NCBI GenBank assembly: GCA_028752905.1
Contig: JAQNBH010000013.1
Span: 23,325,477 to 23,389,476, forward strand
DNA: 64,000 nucleotides
Reading direction: 5' to 3'
From: Cladorhizidae sp. MBARI D1340-BT2
Lineage: Eukaryota > Porifera > Demospongiae > Poecilosclerida > Cladorhizidae
Part shown: positions 11,701-26,700 of the stretch, piece by piece
How the letters are laid out: each line of letters begins with the position of its first letter
Position numbering within the stretch: position 1 is the stretch's first letter
Notes under the pieces: generated by a model
Databases searched by the model: none
Told to the model about the DNA's origin: nothing
The model's input: only the letters and a program-made list of their open reading frames with translations
Position numbers and translations under genes: made by a program

Positions 11701-13680
11701 GCATACATAGAATCACAAGATAGGTTTCTCTATGTGTTCTCTATCTAGATGCTAAACAGGTTAGCTTCATAGATTCTCCACACTTCACTGTATAAACTTG
11801 ATATATAGCTATTAAGATAGGTCTCTCCCTGTGCTCTCTGTTGATATCAAACATCCATAATATTCTGCACACTTCACTGTAATGGACTTGATATGATTCG
11901 AATGATAGGTTTCATTATGTGTTCTCTATCTTGATATTTGCCCTAATTTGGTCGATATGTTTCTCATTTTCCCCCCAAAAATCTTGTTATTTTGCCGTAA
12001 AGCTCATAACTTTTCTACACTTTACCCAAAAAAGATAATTTTTATATCACCGGATAGCCCTTCTAATTATCTGTCTTTTGTACGTGCCAAAATTTTGAGT
12101 ACTCTAAGTATTAGCAAGTTATGGTGATTTGAAGTGGTAAGGTTTGCGATCTTTCCTGGCGTTTTCCAGTTGCCAAAGCGGTGGCCTGCCAGTGAAAAAC
12201 CACTACATTTATTGATAATCTGTTGACATGTTGCAGATAAGGGCCTTCTCTATCAGTTGACAAAATCTGGGACTTTGGTCTTGTTAATTAGGGCAGTTAT
12301 GAATTGTACTCTTACTTGATGCTAAACATGTTAGCTTCGTAGATTATCCACACTTCACTGAATAGACTTGATGTATAGCTATTAAGATAGGACTCTCTAA
12401 GTGCTCTCTCTTGATACCAAACATCCATATATTCTGCACACTTCACTGTAATGGACTTGCAAGATAGGTATCTCTCAGTGTTCTCTATCTTGAGCTAAAC
12501 ATGTTAGCTTCATAGATTCTCCACACTTCACTGAATAGACTTGATATAATTATAGCTCTAAAGGTAGGCCTCTCCCTGTTCTCTCTCTTGATACCAAACA
12601 TCCGTATATTCTGCATACATAGAATCACAAGATAGGTTTTTCTATGTGTTCTCTATCTAGATGCTAAACAGGTTAGCTTCATAGATTCTCCACACTTCAC
12701 TGTATAAACTTGATATATAGCTATTAAGATAGGTCTCTCCCTGTGCTCTCTGTTGATATCAAACATCCATAATATTCTGCACACTTCACTGTAATGGACT
12801 TGATATGATTCGAATGATAGGTTTCATTATGTGTTCTCTATCTTGATATTTGCCCTAATTTGGTCTATATGTTTCTCATTTTCCCCCCAAAAATCTTGTT
12901 ATTTTGCCGTAAAGCTCATAACTTTTCTACACTTTACCCAAAAAAGATAATTTTTATATCACCGGATAGCCCTTCTAATTATCTGTCTTTTGTACGTGCC
13001 AAAATTTTGAGTACTCTAAGTATTAGCAAGTTATGGTGATTTGAAGTGGTAAGGTTTGCGATCTTTCCTGGCGTTTTCCAGTTGCCAAAGCGGTGGCCTG
13101 CCAGTGAAAAACCACTACATTTATTGATAATCTGTTGACATGTTGCAGATAAGGGCCTTCTCTATCAGTTGACAAAATCTGGGACTTTGGTCTTGTTAAT
13201 TAGGGCAGTTATGAATTGTACTCTTACTTGATGCTAAACATGTTAGCTTCGTAGATTATCCACACTTCACTGAATAGACTTGATGTATAGCTATTAAGAT
13301 AGGACTCTCTAAGTGCTCTCTCTTGATACCAAACATCCATATATTCTGCACACTTCACTGTAATGGACTTGCAAGATAGGTATCTCTCAGTGTTCTCTAT
13401 CTTGAGCTAAACATGTTAGCTTCATAGATTCTCCACACTTCACTGAATAGACTTGATATAATTATAGCTCTAAAGGTAGGCCTCTCCCTGTTCTCTCTCT
13501 TGATACCAAACATCCGTATATTCTGCATACATAGAATCACAAGATAGGTTTCTCTATGTGTTCTCTATCTAGATGCTAAACAGGTTAGCTTCATAGATTC
13601 TCCACACTTCACTGTATAAACTTGATATATAGCTATTAAGATAGGTCTCTCCCTGTGCTCTCTGTTGATATCAAACATCC

Positions 13681-16600
13681 ATAATATTCTGCACACTTCA
13701 CTGTAATGGACTTGATATGATTCGAATGATAGGTTTCATTATGTGTTCTCTATCTTGATATTTGCCCTAATTTGGTCTATATGTTTCTAATTTTCCCCCC
13801 AAAAATCTTGTTATTTTGCCGTAAAGCTCATAACTTTTCTACACTTTACCCAAAAAAGATAATTTTTATATCACCGGATAGCCCTTCTAATTATCTGTCT
13901 TTTGTACGTGCCAAAATTTTGAGTACTCTAAGTATTAGCAAGTTATGGTGATTTGAAGTGGTAAGGTTTGCGATCTTTCCTGGCGTTTTCCAGTTGCCAA
14001 AGCGGTGGCCTGCCAGTGAAAAACCACTACATTTATTGATAATCTGTTGACATGTTGCAGATAAGGGCCTTCTCTATCAGTTGACAAAATCTGGGACTTT
14101 GGTCTTGTTAATTAGGGCAGTTATGAATTGTACTCTTACTTGATGCTAAACATGTTAGCTTCGTAGATTATCCACACTTCACTGAATAGACTTGATGTAT
14201 AGCTATTAAGATAGGACTCTCTAAGTGCTCTCTCTTGATACCAAACATCCATATATTCTGCACACTTCACTGTAATGGACTTGCAAGATAGGTATCTCTC
14301 AGTGTTCTCTATCTTGAGCTCAACATGTTAGCTTCATAGATTCTCCACACTTCACTGAATAGACTTGATATAATTATAGCTCTAAAGGTAGGCCTCTCCC
14401 TGTTCTCTCTCTTGATACCAAACATCCGTATATTCTGCATACATAGAATCACAAGATAGGTTTCTCTATGTGTTCTCTATCTAGATGCTAAACAGGTTAG
14501 CTTCATAGATTCTCCACACTTCACTGTATAAACTTGATATATAGCTATTAAGATAGGTCTCTCCCTGTGCTCTCTGTTGATATCAAACATCCATAATATT
14601 CTGCACACTTCACTGTAATGGACTTGATATGATTCGAATGATAGGTTTCATTATGTGTTCTCTATCTTGATATTTGCCCTAATTTGGTCGATATGTTTCT
14701 CATTTTCCCCCCAAAAATCTTGTTATTTTGCCGTAAAGCTCATAACTTTTCTACACTTTACCCAAAAAAGATAATTTTTATATCACCGGATAGCCCTTCT
14801 AATTATCTGTCTTTTGTACGTGCCAAAATTTTGAGTACTCTAAGTATTAGCAAGTTATGTTGATTTGAAGTGGTAAGGTTTGCGATCTTTCCTGGCGTTT
14901 TCCAGTTGCCAAAGCGGTGGCCTGCCAGTGAAAAACCACTACATTTATTGATAATCTGTTGACATGTTGCAGATAAGGGCCTTCTCTATCAGTTGACAAA
15001 ATCTGGGACTTTGGTCTTGTTAATTAGGGCAGTTATGAATTGTACTCTTACTTGATGCTAAACATGTTAGCTTCGTAGATTATCCACACTTCACTGAATA
15101 GACTTGATGTATAGCTATTAAGATAGGACCCTCTAAGTGCTCTCTCTTGATACCAAACATCCATATATTCTGCACACTTCACTGTAATGGACTTGCAAGA
15201 TAGGTATCTCTCAGTGTTCTCTATCTTGAGCTAAACATGTTAGCTTCATAGATTCTCCACACTTCACTGAATAGACTTGATATAATTATAGCTCTAAAGG
15301 TAGGCCTCTCCCTGTTCTCTCTCTTGATACCAAACATCCGTATATTCTGCATACATAGAATCACAAGATAGGTTTCTCTATGTGTTCTCTATCTAGATGC
15401 TAAACAGGTTAGCTTCATAGATTCTCCACACTTCACTGTATAAACTTGATATATAGCTATTAAGATAGGTCTCTCCCTGTGCTCTCTGTTGATATCAAAC
15501 ATCCATAATATTCTGCACACTTCACTGTAATGGACTTGATATGATTCGAATGATAGGTTTCATTATGTGTTCTCTATCTTGATATTTGCCCTAATTTGGT
15601 CTATATGTTTCTCATTTTCCCCCCAAAAATCTTGTTATTTTGCCGTAAAGCTCATAACTTTTCTACACTTTACCCAAAAAAGATAATTTTTATATCACCG
15701 GATAGCCCTTCTAATTATCTGTCTTTTGTACGTGCCAAAATTTTGAGTACTCTAAGTATTAGCAAGTTATGGTGATTTGAAGTGGTAAGGTTTGCGATCT
15801 TTCCTGGCGTTTTCCAGTTGCCAAAGCGGTGGCCTGCCAGTGAAAAACCACTACATTTATTGATAATCTGTTGACATGTTGCAGATAAGGGCCTTCTCTA
15901 TCAGTTGACAAAATCTGGGACTTTGGTCTTGTTAATTAGGGCAGTTATGAATTGTACTCTTACTTGATGCTAAACATGTTAGCTTCGTAGATTATCCACA
16001 CTTCACTGAATAGACTTGATGTATAGCTATTAAGATAGGACTCTCTAAGTGCTCTCTCTTGATACCAAACATCCATATATTCTGCACACTTCACTGTAAT
16101 GGACTTGCAAGATAGGTATCTCTCAGTGTTCTCTATCTTGAGCTAAACATGTTAGCTTCATAGATTCTCCACACTTCACTGAATAGACTTGATATAATTA
16201 TAGCTCTAAAGGTAGGCCTCTCCCTGTTCTCTCTCTTGATACCAAACATCCGTATATTCTGCATACATAGAATCACAAGATAGGTTTCTCTATGTGTTCT
16301 CTATCTAGATGCTAAACAGGTTAGCTTCATAGATTCTCCACACTTCACTGTATAAACTTGATATATAGCTATTAAGATAGGTCTCTCCCTGTGCTCTCTG
16401 TTGATATCAAACATCCATAATATTCTGCACACTTCACTGTAATGGACTTGATATGATTCGAATGATAGGTTTCATTATGTGTTCTCTATCTTGATATTTG
16501 CCCTAATTTGGTCTATATGTTTCTAATTTTCCCCCCAAAAATCTTGTTATTTTGCCGTAAAGCTCATAACTTTTCTACACTTTACCCAAAAAAGATAATT

Positions 16601-19151
16601 TTTATATCACCGGATAGCCCTTCTAATTATCTGTCTTTTGTACGTGCCAAAATTTTGAGTACTCTAAGTATTAGCAAGTTATGGTGATTTGAAGTGGTAA
16701 GGTTTGCGATCTTTCCTGGCGTTTTCCAGTTGCCAAAGCGGTGGCCTGCCAGTGAAAAACCACTACATTTATTGATAATCTGTTGACATGTTGCAGATAA
16801 GGGCCTTCTCTATCAGTTGACAAAATCTGGGACTTTGGTCTTGTTAATTAGGGCAGTTATGAATTGTACTCTTACTTGATGCTAAACATGTTAGCTTCGT
16901 AGATTATCCACACTTCACTGAATAGACTTGATGTATAGCTATTAAGATAGGACTCTCTAAGTGCTCTCTCTTGATACCAAACATCCATATATTCTGCACA
17001 CTTCACTGTAATGGACTTGCAAGATAGGTATCTCTCAGTGTTCTCTATCTTGAGCTAAACATGTTAGCTTCATAGATTCTCCACACTTCACTGAATAGAC
17101 TTGATATAATTATAGCTCTAAAGGTAGGCCTCTCCCTGTTCTCTCTCTTGATACCAAACATCCGTATATTCTGCATACATAGAATCACAAGATAGGTTTC
17201 TCTATGTGTTCTCTATCTAGATGCTAAACAGGTTAGCTTCATAGATTCTCCACACTTCACTGTATAAACTTGATATATAGCTATTAAGATAGGTCTCTCC
17301 CTGTGCTCTCTGTTGATATCAAACATCCATAATATTCTGCACACTTCACTGTAATGGACTTGATATGATTCGAATGATAGGTTTCATTATGTGTTCTCTA
17401 TCTTGATATTTGCCCTAATTTGGTCTATATGTTTCTCATTTTCCCCCCAAAAATCTTGTTATTTTGCCGTAAAGCTCATAACTTTTCTACACTTTACCCA
17501 AAAAAGATAATTTTTATATCACCGGATAGCCCTTCTAATTATCTGTCTTTTGTACGTGCCAAAATTTTGAGTACTCTAAGTATTAGCAAGTTATGTTGAT
17601 TTGAAGTGGTAAGGTTTGCGATCTTTCCTGGCGTTTTCCAGTTGCCAAAGCGGTGGCCTGCCAGTGAAAAACCACTACATTTATTGATAATCTGTTGACA
17701 TGTTGCAGATAAGGGCCTTCTCTATCAGTTGACAAAATCTGGGACTTTGGTCTTGTTAATTAGGGCAGTTATGAATTGTACTCTTACTTGATGCTAAACA
17801 TGTTAGCTTCGTAGATTATCCACACTTCACTGAATAGACTTGATGTATAGCTATTAAGATAGGACTCTCTAAGTGCTCTCTCTTGATACCAAACATCCAT
17901 ATATTCTGCACACTTCACTGTAATGGACTTGCAAGATAGGTATCTCTCAGTGTTCTCTATCTTGAGCTAAACATGTTAGCTTCATAGATTCTCCACACTT
18001 CACTGAATAGACTTGATATAATTATAGCTCTAAAGGTAGGCCTCTCCCTGTTCTCTCTCTTGATACCAAACATCCGTATATTCTGCATACATAGAATCAC
18101 AAGATAGGTTTCTCTATGTGTTCTCTATCTTTATGCTAAACAGGTTAGCTTCATAGATTCTCCACACTTCACTGTATAAACTTGATATATAGCTATTAAG
18201 ATAGGTCTCTCCCTGTGCTCTCTGTTGATATCAAACATCCATAATATTCTGCACACTTCACTGTAATGGACTTGATATGATTCGAATGATAGGTTTCATT
18301 ATGTGTTCTCTATCTTGATATTTGCCCTAATTTGGTCTATATGTTTCTCATTTCCCCCCCAAAAATCTTGTTATTTTGCCGTAAAGCTCATAACTTTTCT
18401 ACACTTTACCCAAAAAAGATAATTTTATATCACCGGATAGCCCTTCTAATTATCTGTCTTTTGTACGTGCCAAAATTTTGAGTACTCTAAGTATTAGCAA
18501 GTTATGGTGATTTGAAGTGGTAAGGTTTGCGATCTTTCCTGGCGTTTTCCAGTTGCCAAAGCGGTGGCCTGCCAGTGAAAAACCACTACATTTATTGATA
18601 ATCTGTTGACATGTTGCAGATAAGGGCCTTCTCTATCAGTTGACAAAATCTGGGACTTTGGTCTTGTTAATTAGGGCAGTTATGAATTGTACTCTTACTT
18701 GATGCTAAACATGTTAGCTTCGTAGATTATCCACACTTCACTGAATAGACTTGATGTATAGCTATTAAGATAGGACTCTCTAAGTGCTCTCTCTTGATAC
18801 CAAACATCCATATATTCTGCACACTTCACTGTAATGGACTTGCAAGATAGGTATCTCTCAGTGTTCTCTATCTTGAGCTAAACATGTTAGCTTCATAGAT
18901 TCTCCACACTTCACTGAATAGACTTGATATAATTATAGCTCTAAAGGTAGGCCTCTCCCTGTTCTCTCTCTTGATACCAAACATCCGTATATTCTGCATA
19001 CATAGAATCACAAGATAGGTTTCTCTATGTGTTCTCTATCTAGATGCTAAACAGGTTAGCTTCATAGATTCTCCACACTTCACTGTATAAACTTGATATA
19101 TAGCTATTACGATAGGTCTCTCCCTGTGCTCTCTGTTGATATCAAACATCC
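13681..19151. repeat. Possible three-unit echo, 2736 bp
   Basis: Units 13681 and 16417 share TTTCTAATTT, and units 14593 and 17329, each the next one along, share TTATGTTGATTTG, which I saw in no other unit. The offset is 2736 bp, three monomers. The match is partial (14593 has GGTCGATATG, 17329 has GGTCTATATG), so this is either an incipient trimer or a short exchange. Confidence 0.5.
18241..19151 (+). repeat. 911-bp monomer
   Basis: This is the first unit in the window whose length departs from 912. One T is missing from the TTTTT run of GATAATTTTTATATC near 18423-18426. It also has the T3-C7-A5 run. No other unit shares the deletion, so it has not spread. Confidence 0.9.
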
Positions 19152-21887
19152 ATAATATTCTGCACACTTCACTGTAATGGACTTGATATGATTCGAATGA
19201 TAGGTTTCATTATGTGTTCTCTATCTTGATATTTGCCCTAATTTGGTCTATATGTTTCTAATTTTCCCCCCAAAAATCTTGTTATTTTGCCGTAAAGCTC
19301 ATAACTTTTCTACACTTTACCCAAAAAAGATAATTTTTATATAACCGGATAGCCCTTCTAATTATCTGTCTTTTGTACGTGCCAAAATTTTGAGTACTCT
19401 AAGTATTAGCAAGTTATGGTGATTTGAAGTGGTAAGGTTTGCGATCTTTCCTGGCGTTTTCCAGTTGCCAAAGCGGTGGCCTGCCAGTGAAAAACCACTA
19501 CATTTATTGATAATCTGTTGACATGTTGCAGATAAGGGCCTTCTCTATCAGTTGACAAAATCTGGGACTTTGGTCTTGTTAATTAGGGCAGTTATGAATT
19601 GTACTCTTACTTGATGCTAAACATGTTAGCTTCGTAGATTATCCACACTTCACTGAATAGACTTGATGTATAGCTATTAAGATAGGACTCTCTAAGTGCT
19701 CTCTCTTGATACCAAACATCCATATATTCTGCACACTTCACTGTAATGGACTTGCAAGATAGGTATCTCTCAGTGTTCTCTATCTTGAGCTAAACATGTT
19801 AGCTTCATAGATTCTCCACACTTCACTGAATAGACTTGATATAATTATAGCTCTAAAGGTAGGCCTCTCTCTGTTCTCTCTCTTGATACCAAACATCCGT
19901 ATATTCTGCATACATAGAATCACAAGATAGGTTTCTCTATGTGTTCTCTATCTAGATGCTAAACAGGTTAGCTTCATAGATTCTCCACACTTCACTGTAT
20001 AAACTTGATATATAGCTATTAAGATAGGTCTCTCCCTGTGCTCTCTGTTGATATCAAACATCCATAATATTCTGCACACTTCACTGTAATGGACTTGATA
20101 TGATTCGAATGATAGGTTTCATTATGTGTTCTCTATCTTGATATTTGCCCTAATTTGGTCTATATGTTTCTAATTTTCCCCCCAAAAATCTTGTTATTTT
20201 GCCGTAAAGCTCATAACTTTTCTACACTTTACCCAAAAAAGATAATTTTTATATCACCGGATAGCCCTTCTAATTATCTGTCTTTTGTACGTGCCAAAAT
20301 TTTGAGTACTCTAAGTATTAGCAAGTTATGGTGATTTGAAGTGGTAAGGTTTGCGATCTTTCCTGGCGTTTTCCAGTTGCCAAAGCGGTGGCCTGCCAGT
20401 GAAAAACCACTACATTTATTGATAATCTGTTGACATGTTGCAGATAAGGGCCTTCTCTATCAGTTGACAAAATCTGGGACTTTGGTCTTGTTAATTAGGG
20501 CAGTTATGAATTGTACTCTTACTTGATGCTAAACATGTTAGCTTCGTAGATTATCCACACTTCACTGAATAGACTTGATGTATAGCTATTAAGATAGGAC
20601 TCTCTAAGTGCTCTCTCTTGATACCAAACATCCATATATTCTGCACACTTCACTGTAATGGACTTGCAAGATAGGTATCTCTCAGTGTTCTCTATCTTGA
20701 GCTAAACATGTTAGCTTCATAGATTCTCCACACTTCACTGAATAGACTTGATATAATTATAGCTCTAAAGGTAGGCCTCTCCCTGTTCTCTCTCTTGATA
20801 TCAAACATCCGTATATTCTGCATACATAGAATCACAAGATAGGTTTCTCTATGTGTTCTCTATCTAGATGCTAAACAGGTTAGCTTCATAGATTCTCCAC
20901 ACTTCACTGTATAAACTTGATATATAGCTATTAAGATAGGTCTCTCCCTGTGCTCTCTGTTGATATCAAACATCCATAATATTCTGCACACTTCACTGTA
21001 ATGGACTTGATATGATTCGAATGATAGGTTTCATTATGTGTTCTCTATCTTGATATTTGCCCTAATTTGGTCTATATGTTTCTCATTTTCCCCCCAAAAA
21101 TCTTGTTATTTTGCCGTAAAGCTCATAACTTTTCTACACTTTACCCAAAAAAGATAATTTTTATATCACCGGATAGCCCTTCTAATTATCTGTCTTTTGT
21201 ACGTGCCAAAATTTTGAGTACTCTAAGTATTAGCAAGTTATGGTGATTTGAAGTGGTAAGGTTTGCGATCTTTCCTGGCGTTTTCCAGTTGCCAAAGCGG
21301 TGGCCTGCCAGTGAAAAACCACTACATTTATTGATAATCTGTTGACATGTTGCAGATAAGGGCCTTCTCTATCAGTTGACAAAATCTGGGACTTTGGTCT
21401 TGTTAATTAGGGCAGTTATGAATTGTACTCTTACTTGATGCTAAACATGTTAGCTTCGTAGATTATCCACACTTCACTGAATAGACTTGATGTATAGCTA
21501 TTAAGATAGGACTCTCTAAGTGCTCTCTCTTGATACCAAACATCCATATATTCTGCACACTTCACTGTAATGGACTTGCAAGATAGGTATCTCTCAGGGT
21601 TCTCTATCTTGAGCTAAACATGTTAGCTTCATAGATTCTCCACACTTCACTGAATAGACTTGATATAATTATAGCTCTAAAGGTAGGCCTCTCCCTGTTC
21701 TCTCTCTTGATACCAAACATCCGTATATTCTGCATACATAGAATCACAAGATAGGTTTCTCTATGTGTTCTCTATCTTGATGCTAAACAGGTTAGCTTCA
21801 TAGATTCTCCACACTTCACTGTATAAACTTGATATATAGCTATTAAGATAGGTCTCTCCCTGTGCTCTCTGTTGATATCAAACATCC

Positions 21888-23711
21888 ATAATATTCTGCA
21901 CACTTCACTGTAATGGACTTGATATGATTCGAATGATAGGTTTCATTATGTGTTCTCTATCTTGATATTTGCCCTAATTTGGTCTATATGTTTCTCATTT
22001 CCCCCCCAAAAATCTTGTTATTTTGCCGTAAAGCTCATAACTTTTCTACACTTTACCCAAAAAAGATAATTTTTATATCACCGGATAGCCCTTCTAATTA
22101 TCTGTCTTTTGTACGTGCCAAAATTTTGAGTACTCTAAGTATTAGCAAGTTATGGTGATTTGAAGTGGTAAGGTTTGCGATCTTTCCTGGCGTTTTCCAG
22201 TTGCCAAAGCGGTGGCCTGCCAGTGAAAAACCACTACATTTATTGATAATCTGTTGACATGTTGCAGATAAGGGCCTTCTCTATCAGTTGACAAAATCTG
22301 GGACTTTGGTCTTGTTAATTAGGGCAGTTATGAATTGTACTCTTACTTGATGCTAAACATGTTAGCTTCGTAGATTATCCACACTTCACTGAATAGACTT
22401 GATGTATAGCTATTAAGATAGGACTCTCTAAGTGCTCTCTCTTGATACCAAACATCCATATATTCTGCACACTTCACTTTAATGGACTTGCAAGATAGGT
22501 ATCTCTCAGTGTTCTCTATCTTGAGCTAAACATGTTAGCTTCATAGATTCTCCACACTTCACTGAATAGACTTGATATAATTATAGCTCTAAAGGTAGGC
22601 CTCTCCCTGTTCTCTCTCTTGATATCAAACATCCGTATATTCTGCATACATAGAATCACAAGATAGGTTTCTCTATGTGTTCTATATCTAGATGCTAAAC
22701 AGGTTAGCTTCATAGATTCTCCACACTTCACTGTATAAACTTGATATATAGCTATTAAGATAGGTCTCTCCCTGTGCTCTCTGTTGATATCAAACATCCA
22801 TAATATTCTGCACACTTCACTGTAATGGACTTGATATGATTCGAATGATAGGTTTCATTATGTGTTCTCTATCTTGATATTTGCCCTAATTTGGTCTATA
22901 TGTTTCTCATTTTCCCCCCAAAAATCTTGTTATTTTGCCGTAAAGCTCATAACTTTTCTACACTTTACCCAAAAAAGATAATTTTTATATCACCGGATAG
23001 CCCTTCTAATTATCTGTCTTTTGCACGTGCCAAAATTTTGAGTACTCTAAGTATTAGCAAGTTATGGTGATTTGAAGTGGTAAGGTTTGCGATCTTTCCT
23101 GGCGTTTTCCAGTTGCCAAAGCGGTGGCCTGCCAGTGAAAAACCACTACATTTATTGATAATCTGTTGACATGTTGCAGATAAGGGCCTTCTCTATCAGT
23201 TGACAAAATCTGGGACTTTGGTCTTGTTAATTAGGGCAGTTATGAATTGTACTCTTACTTGATGCTAAACATGTTAGCTTCGTAGATTATCCACACTTCA
23301 CTGAATAGACTTGATGTATAGCTATTAAGATAGGACTCTCTAAGTGCTCTCTCTTGATACCAAACATCCATATATTCTGCACACTTCACTTTAATGGACT
23401 TGCAAGATAGGTATCTCTCAGTGTTCTCTATCTTGAGCTAAACATGTTAGCTTCATAGATTCTCCACACTTCACTGAATAGACTTGATATAATTATAGCT
23501 CTAAAGGTAGGCCTCTCCCTGTTCTCTCTCTTGATATCAAACATCCGTATATTCTGCATACATAGAATCACAAGATAGGTTTCTCTATGTGTTCTATATC
23601 TAGATGCTAAACAGGTTAGCTTCATAGATTCTCCACACTTCACTGTATAAACTTGATATATAGCTATTAAGATAGGTCTCTCCCTGTGCTCTCTGTTGAT
23701 ATCAAACATCC
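21888..23711. repeat. Adjacent twin units 21888 and 22800
   Basis: These units share CACTTCACTTTAATGG (normally CTGTAATGG) and GTTCTATATCTAG (normally GTTCTCTATCTAG), which occur nowhere else, and also TTGATATCAAACATCCG, seen otherwise only in units 20064 and 24624. They differ at TTTGTACGTG or TTTGCACGTG and in the T-C-A run. This is a recent one-unit duplication. The GTTCTATATC change removes a minus-strand stop in both, giving two identical 99-codon open frames that are by-products, not genes. Confidence 0.9.
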
Positions 23712-26700
23712 ATAATATTCTGCACACTTCACTGTAATGGACTTGATATGATTCGAATGATAGGTTTCATTATGTGTTCTCTATCTTGATATTTGCCCTA
23801 ATTTGGTCTATATGTTTCTCATTTTCCCCCCAAAAATCTTGTTATTTTGCCGTAAAGCTCATAACTTTTCTACACTTTACCCAAAAAAGATAATTTTTAT
23901 ATCACCGGATAGCCCTTCTAATTATCTGTCTTTTGTACGTGCCAAAATTTTGAGTACTCTAAGTATTAGCAAGTTATGGTGATTTGAAGTGGTAAGGTTT
24001 GCGATCTTTCCTGGCGTTTTCCAGTTGCCAAAGCGGTGGCCTGCCAGTGAAAAACCACTACATTTATTGATAATCTGTTGACATGTTGCAGATAAGGGCC
24101 TTCTCTATCAGTTGACAAAATCTGGGACTTTGGTCTTGTTAATTAGGGCAGTTATGAATTGTACTCTTACTTGATGCTAAACATGTTAGCTTCGTAGATT
24201 ATCCACACTTCACTGAATAGACTTGATGTATAGCTATTAAGATAGGACTCTCTAAGTGCTCTCTCTTGATACCAAACATCCATATATTCTGCACACTTCA
24301 CTGTAATGGACTTGCAAGATAGGTATCTCTCAGTGTTCTCTATCTTGAGCTAAACATGTTAGCTTCATAGATTCTCCACACTTCACTGAATAGACTTGAT
24401 ATAATTATAGCTCTAAAGGTAGGCCTCTCCCTGTTCTCTCTCTTGATACCAAACATCCGTATATTCTGCATACATAGAATCACAAGATAGGTTTCTCTAT
24501 GTGTTCTCTATCTAGATGCTAAACAGGTTAGCTTCATAGATTCTCCACACTTCACTGTATAAACTTGATATATAGCTATTAAGATAGGTCTCTCCCTGTG
24601 CTCTCTGTTGATATCAAACATCCATAATATTCTGCACACTTCACTGTAATGGACTTGATATGATTCGAATGATAGGTTTCATTATGTGTTCTCTATCTTG
24701 ATATTTGCCCTAATTTGGTCTATATGTTTCTCATTTTCCCCCCAAAAATCTTGTTATTTTGCCGTAAAGCTCATAACTTTTCTACACTTTACCCAAAAAA
24801 GATAATTTTTATATAACCGGATAGCCCTTCTAATTATCTGTCTTTTGTACGTGCCAAAATTTTGAGTACTCTAAGTATTAGCAAGTTATGGTGATTTGAA
24901 GTGGTAAGGTTTGCGATCTTTCCTGGCGTTTTCCAGTTGCCAAAGCGGTGGCCTGCCAGTGAAAAACCACTACATTTATTGATAATCTGTTGACATGTTG
25001 CAGATAAGGGCCTTCTCTATCAGTTGACAAAATCTGGGACTTTGGTCTTGTTAATTAGGGCAGTTATGAATTGTACTCTTACTTGATGCTAAACATGTTA
25101 GCTTCGTAGATTATCCACACTTCACTGAATAGACTTGATGTATAGCTATTAAGATAGGACTCTCTAAGTGCTCTCTCTTGATACCAAACATCCATATATT
25201 CTGCACACTTCACTGTAATGGACTTGCAAGATAGGTATCTCTCAGTGTTCTCTATCTTGAGCTAAACATGTTAGCTTCATAGATTCTCCACACTTCACTG
25301 AATAGACTTGATATAATTATAGCTCTAAAGGTAGGCCTCTCCCTGTTCTCTCTCTTGATATCAAACATCCGTATATTCTGCATACATAGAATCACAAGAT
25401 AGGTTTCTCTATGTGTTCTCTATCTAGATGCTAAACAGGTTAGCTTCATAGATTCTCCACACTTCACTGTATAAACTTGATATATAGCTATTAAGATAGG
25501 TCTCTCCCTGTGCTCTCTGTTGATATCAAACATCCATAATATTCTGCACACTTCACTGTAATGGACTTGATATGATTCGAATGATAGGTTTCATTATGTG
25601 TTCTCTATCTTGATATTTGCCCTAATTTGGTCTATATGTTTCTCATTTTCCCCCCAAAAATCTTGTTATTTTGCCGTAAAGCTCATAACTTTTCTACACT
25701 TTACCCAAAAAAGATAATTTTTATATCACCGGATAGCCCTTCTAATTATCTGTCTTTTGTACGTGCCAAAATTTTGAGTACTCTAAGTATTAGCAAGTTA
25801 TGGTGATTTGAAGTGGTAAGGTTTGCGATCTTTCCTGGCGTTTTCCAGTTGCCAAAGCGGTGGCCTGCCAGTGAAAAACCACTACATTTATTGATAATCT
25901 GTTGACATGTTGCAGATAAGGGCCTTCTCTATCAGTTGACAAAATCTGGGACTTTGGTCTTGTTAATTAGGGCAGTTATGAATTGTACTCTTACTTGATG
26001 CTAAACATGTTAGCTTCGTAGATTATCCACACTTCACTGAATAGACTTGATGTATAGCTATTAAGATAGGACTCTCTAAGTGCTCTCTCTTGATACCAAA
26101 CATCCATATATTCTGCACACTTCACTGTAATGGACTTGCAAGATAGGTATCTCTCAGTGTTCTCTATCTTGAGCTAAACATGTTAGCTTCATAGATTCTC
26201 CACACTTCACTGAATAGACTTGATATAATTATAGCTCTAAAGGTAGGCCTCTCTCTGTTCTCTCTCTTGATACCAAACATCCGTATATTCTGCATACATA
26301 GAATCACAAGATAGGTTTCTCTATGTGTTCTCTATCTAGATGCTAAACAGGTTAGCTTCATAGATTCTCCACACTTCACTGTATAAACTTGATATATAGC
26401 TATTAAGATAGGTCTCTCCCTGTGCTCTCTGTTGATATCAAACATCCATAATATTCTGCACACTTCACTGTAATGGACTTGATATGATTCGAATGATAGG
26501 TTTCATTATGTGTTCTCTATCTTGATATTTGCCCTAATTTGGTCTATATGTTTCTCATTTTCCCCCCAAAAATCTTGTTATTTTGCCGTAAAGCTCATAA
26601 CTTTTCTACACTTTACCCCAAAAAGATAATTTTTATATCACCGGATAGCCCTTCTAATTATCTGTCTTTTGTACGTGCCAAAATTTTTAGTACTCTAAGT

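Noticed and set aside
22516..22815. Minus-strand open frame of 99 codons
   Set aside because: It crosses a unit boundary and starts at GTG. It exists because GTTCTCTATC became GTTCTATATC, which turns a minus-strand TAG into TAT. It is satellite sequence, rich in the sub-repeat words.
23428..23727. Minus-strand open frame of 99 codons, same protein as at 22516-22815
   Set aside because: It is the same chance frame in the twin unit 912 bp on. Identity reflects the recent unit duplication, not selection on a protein.
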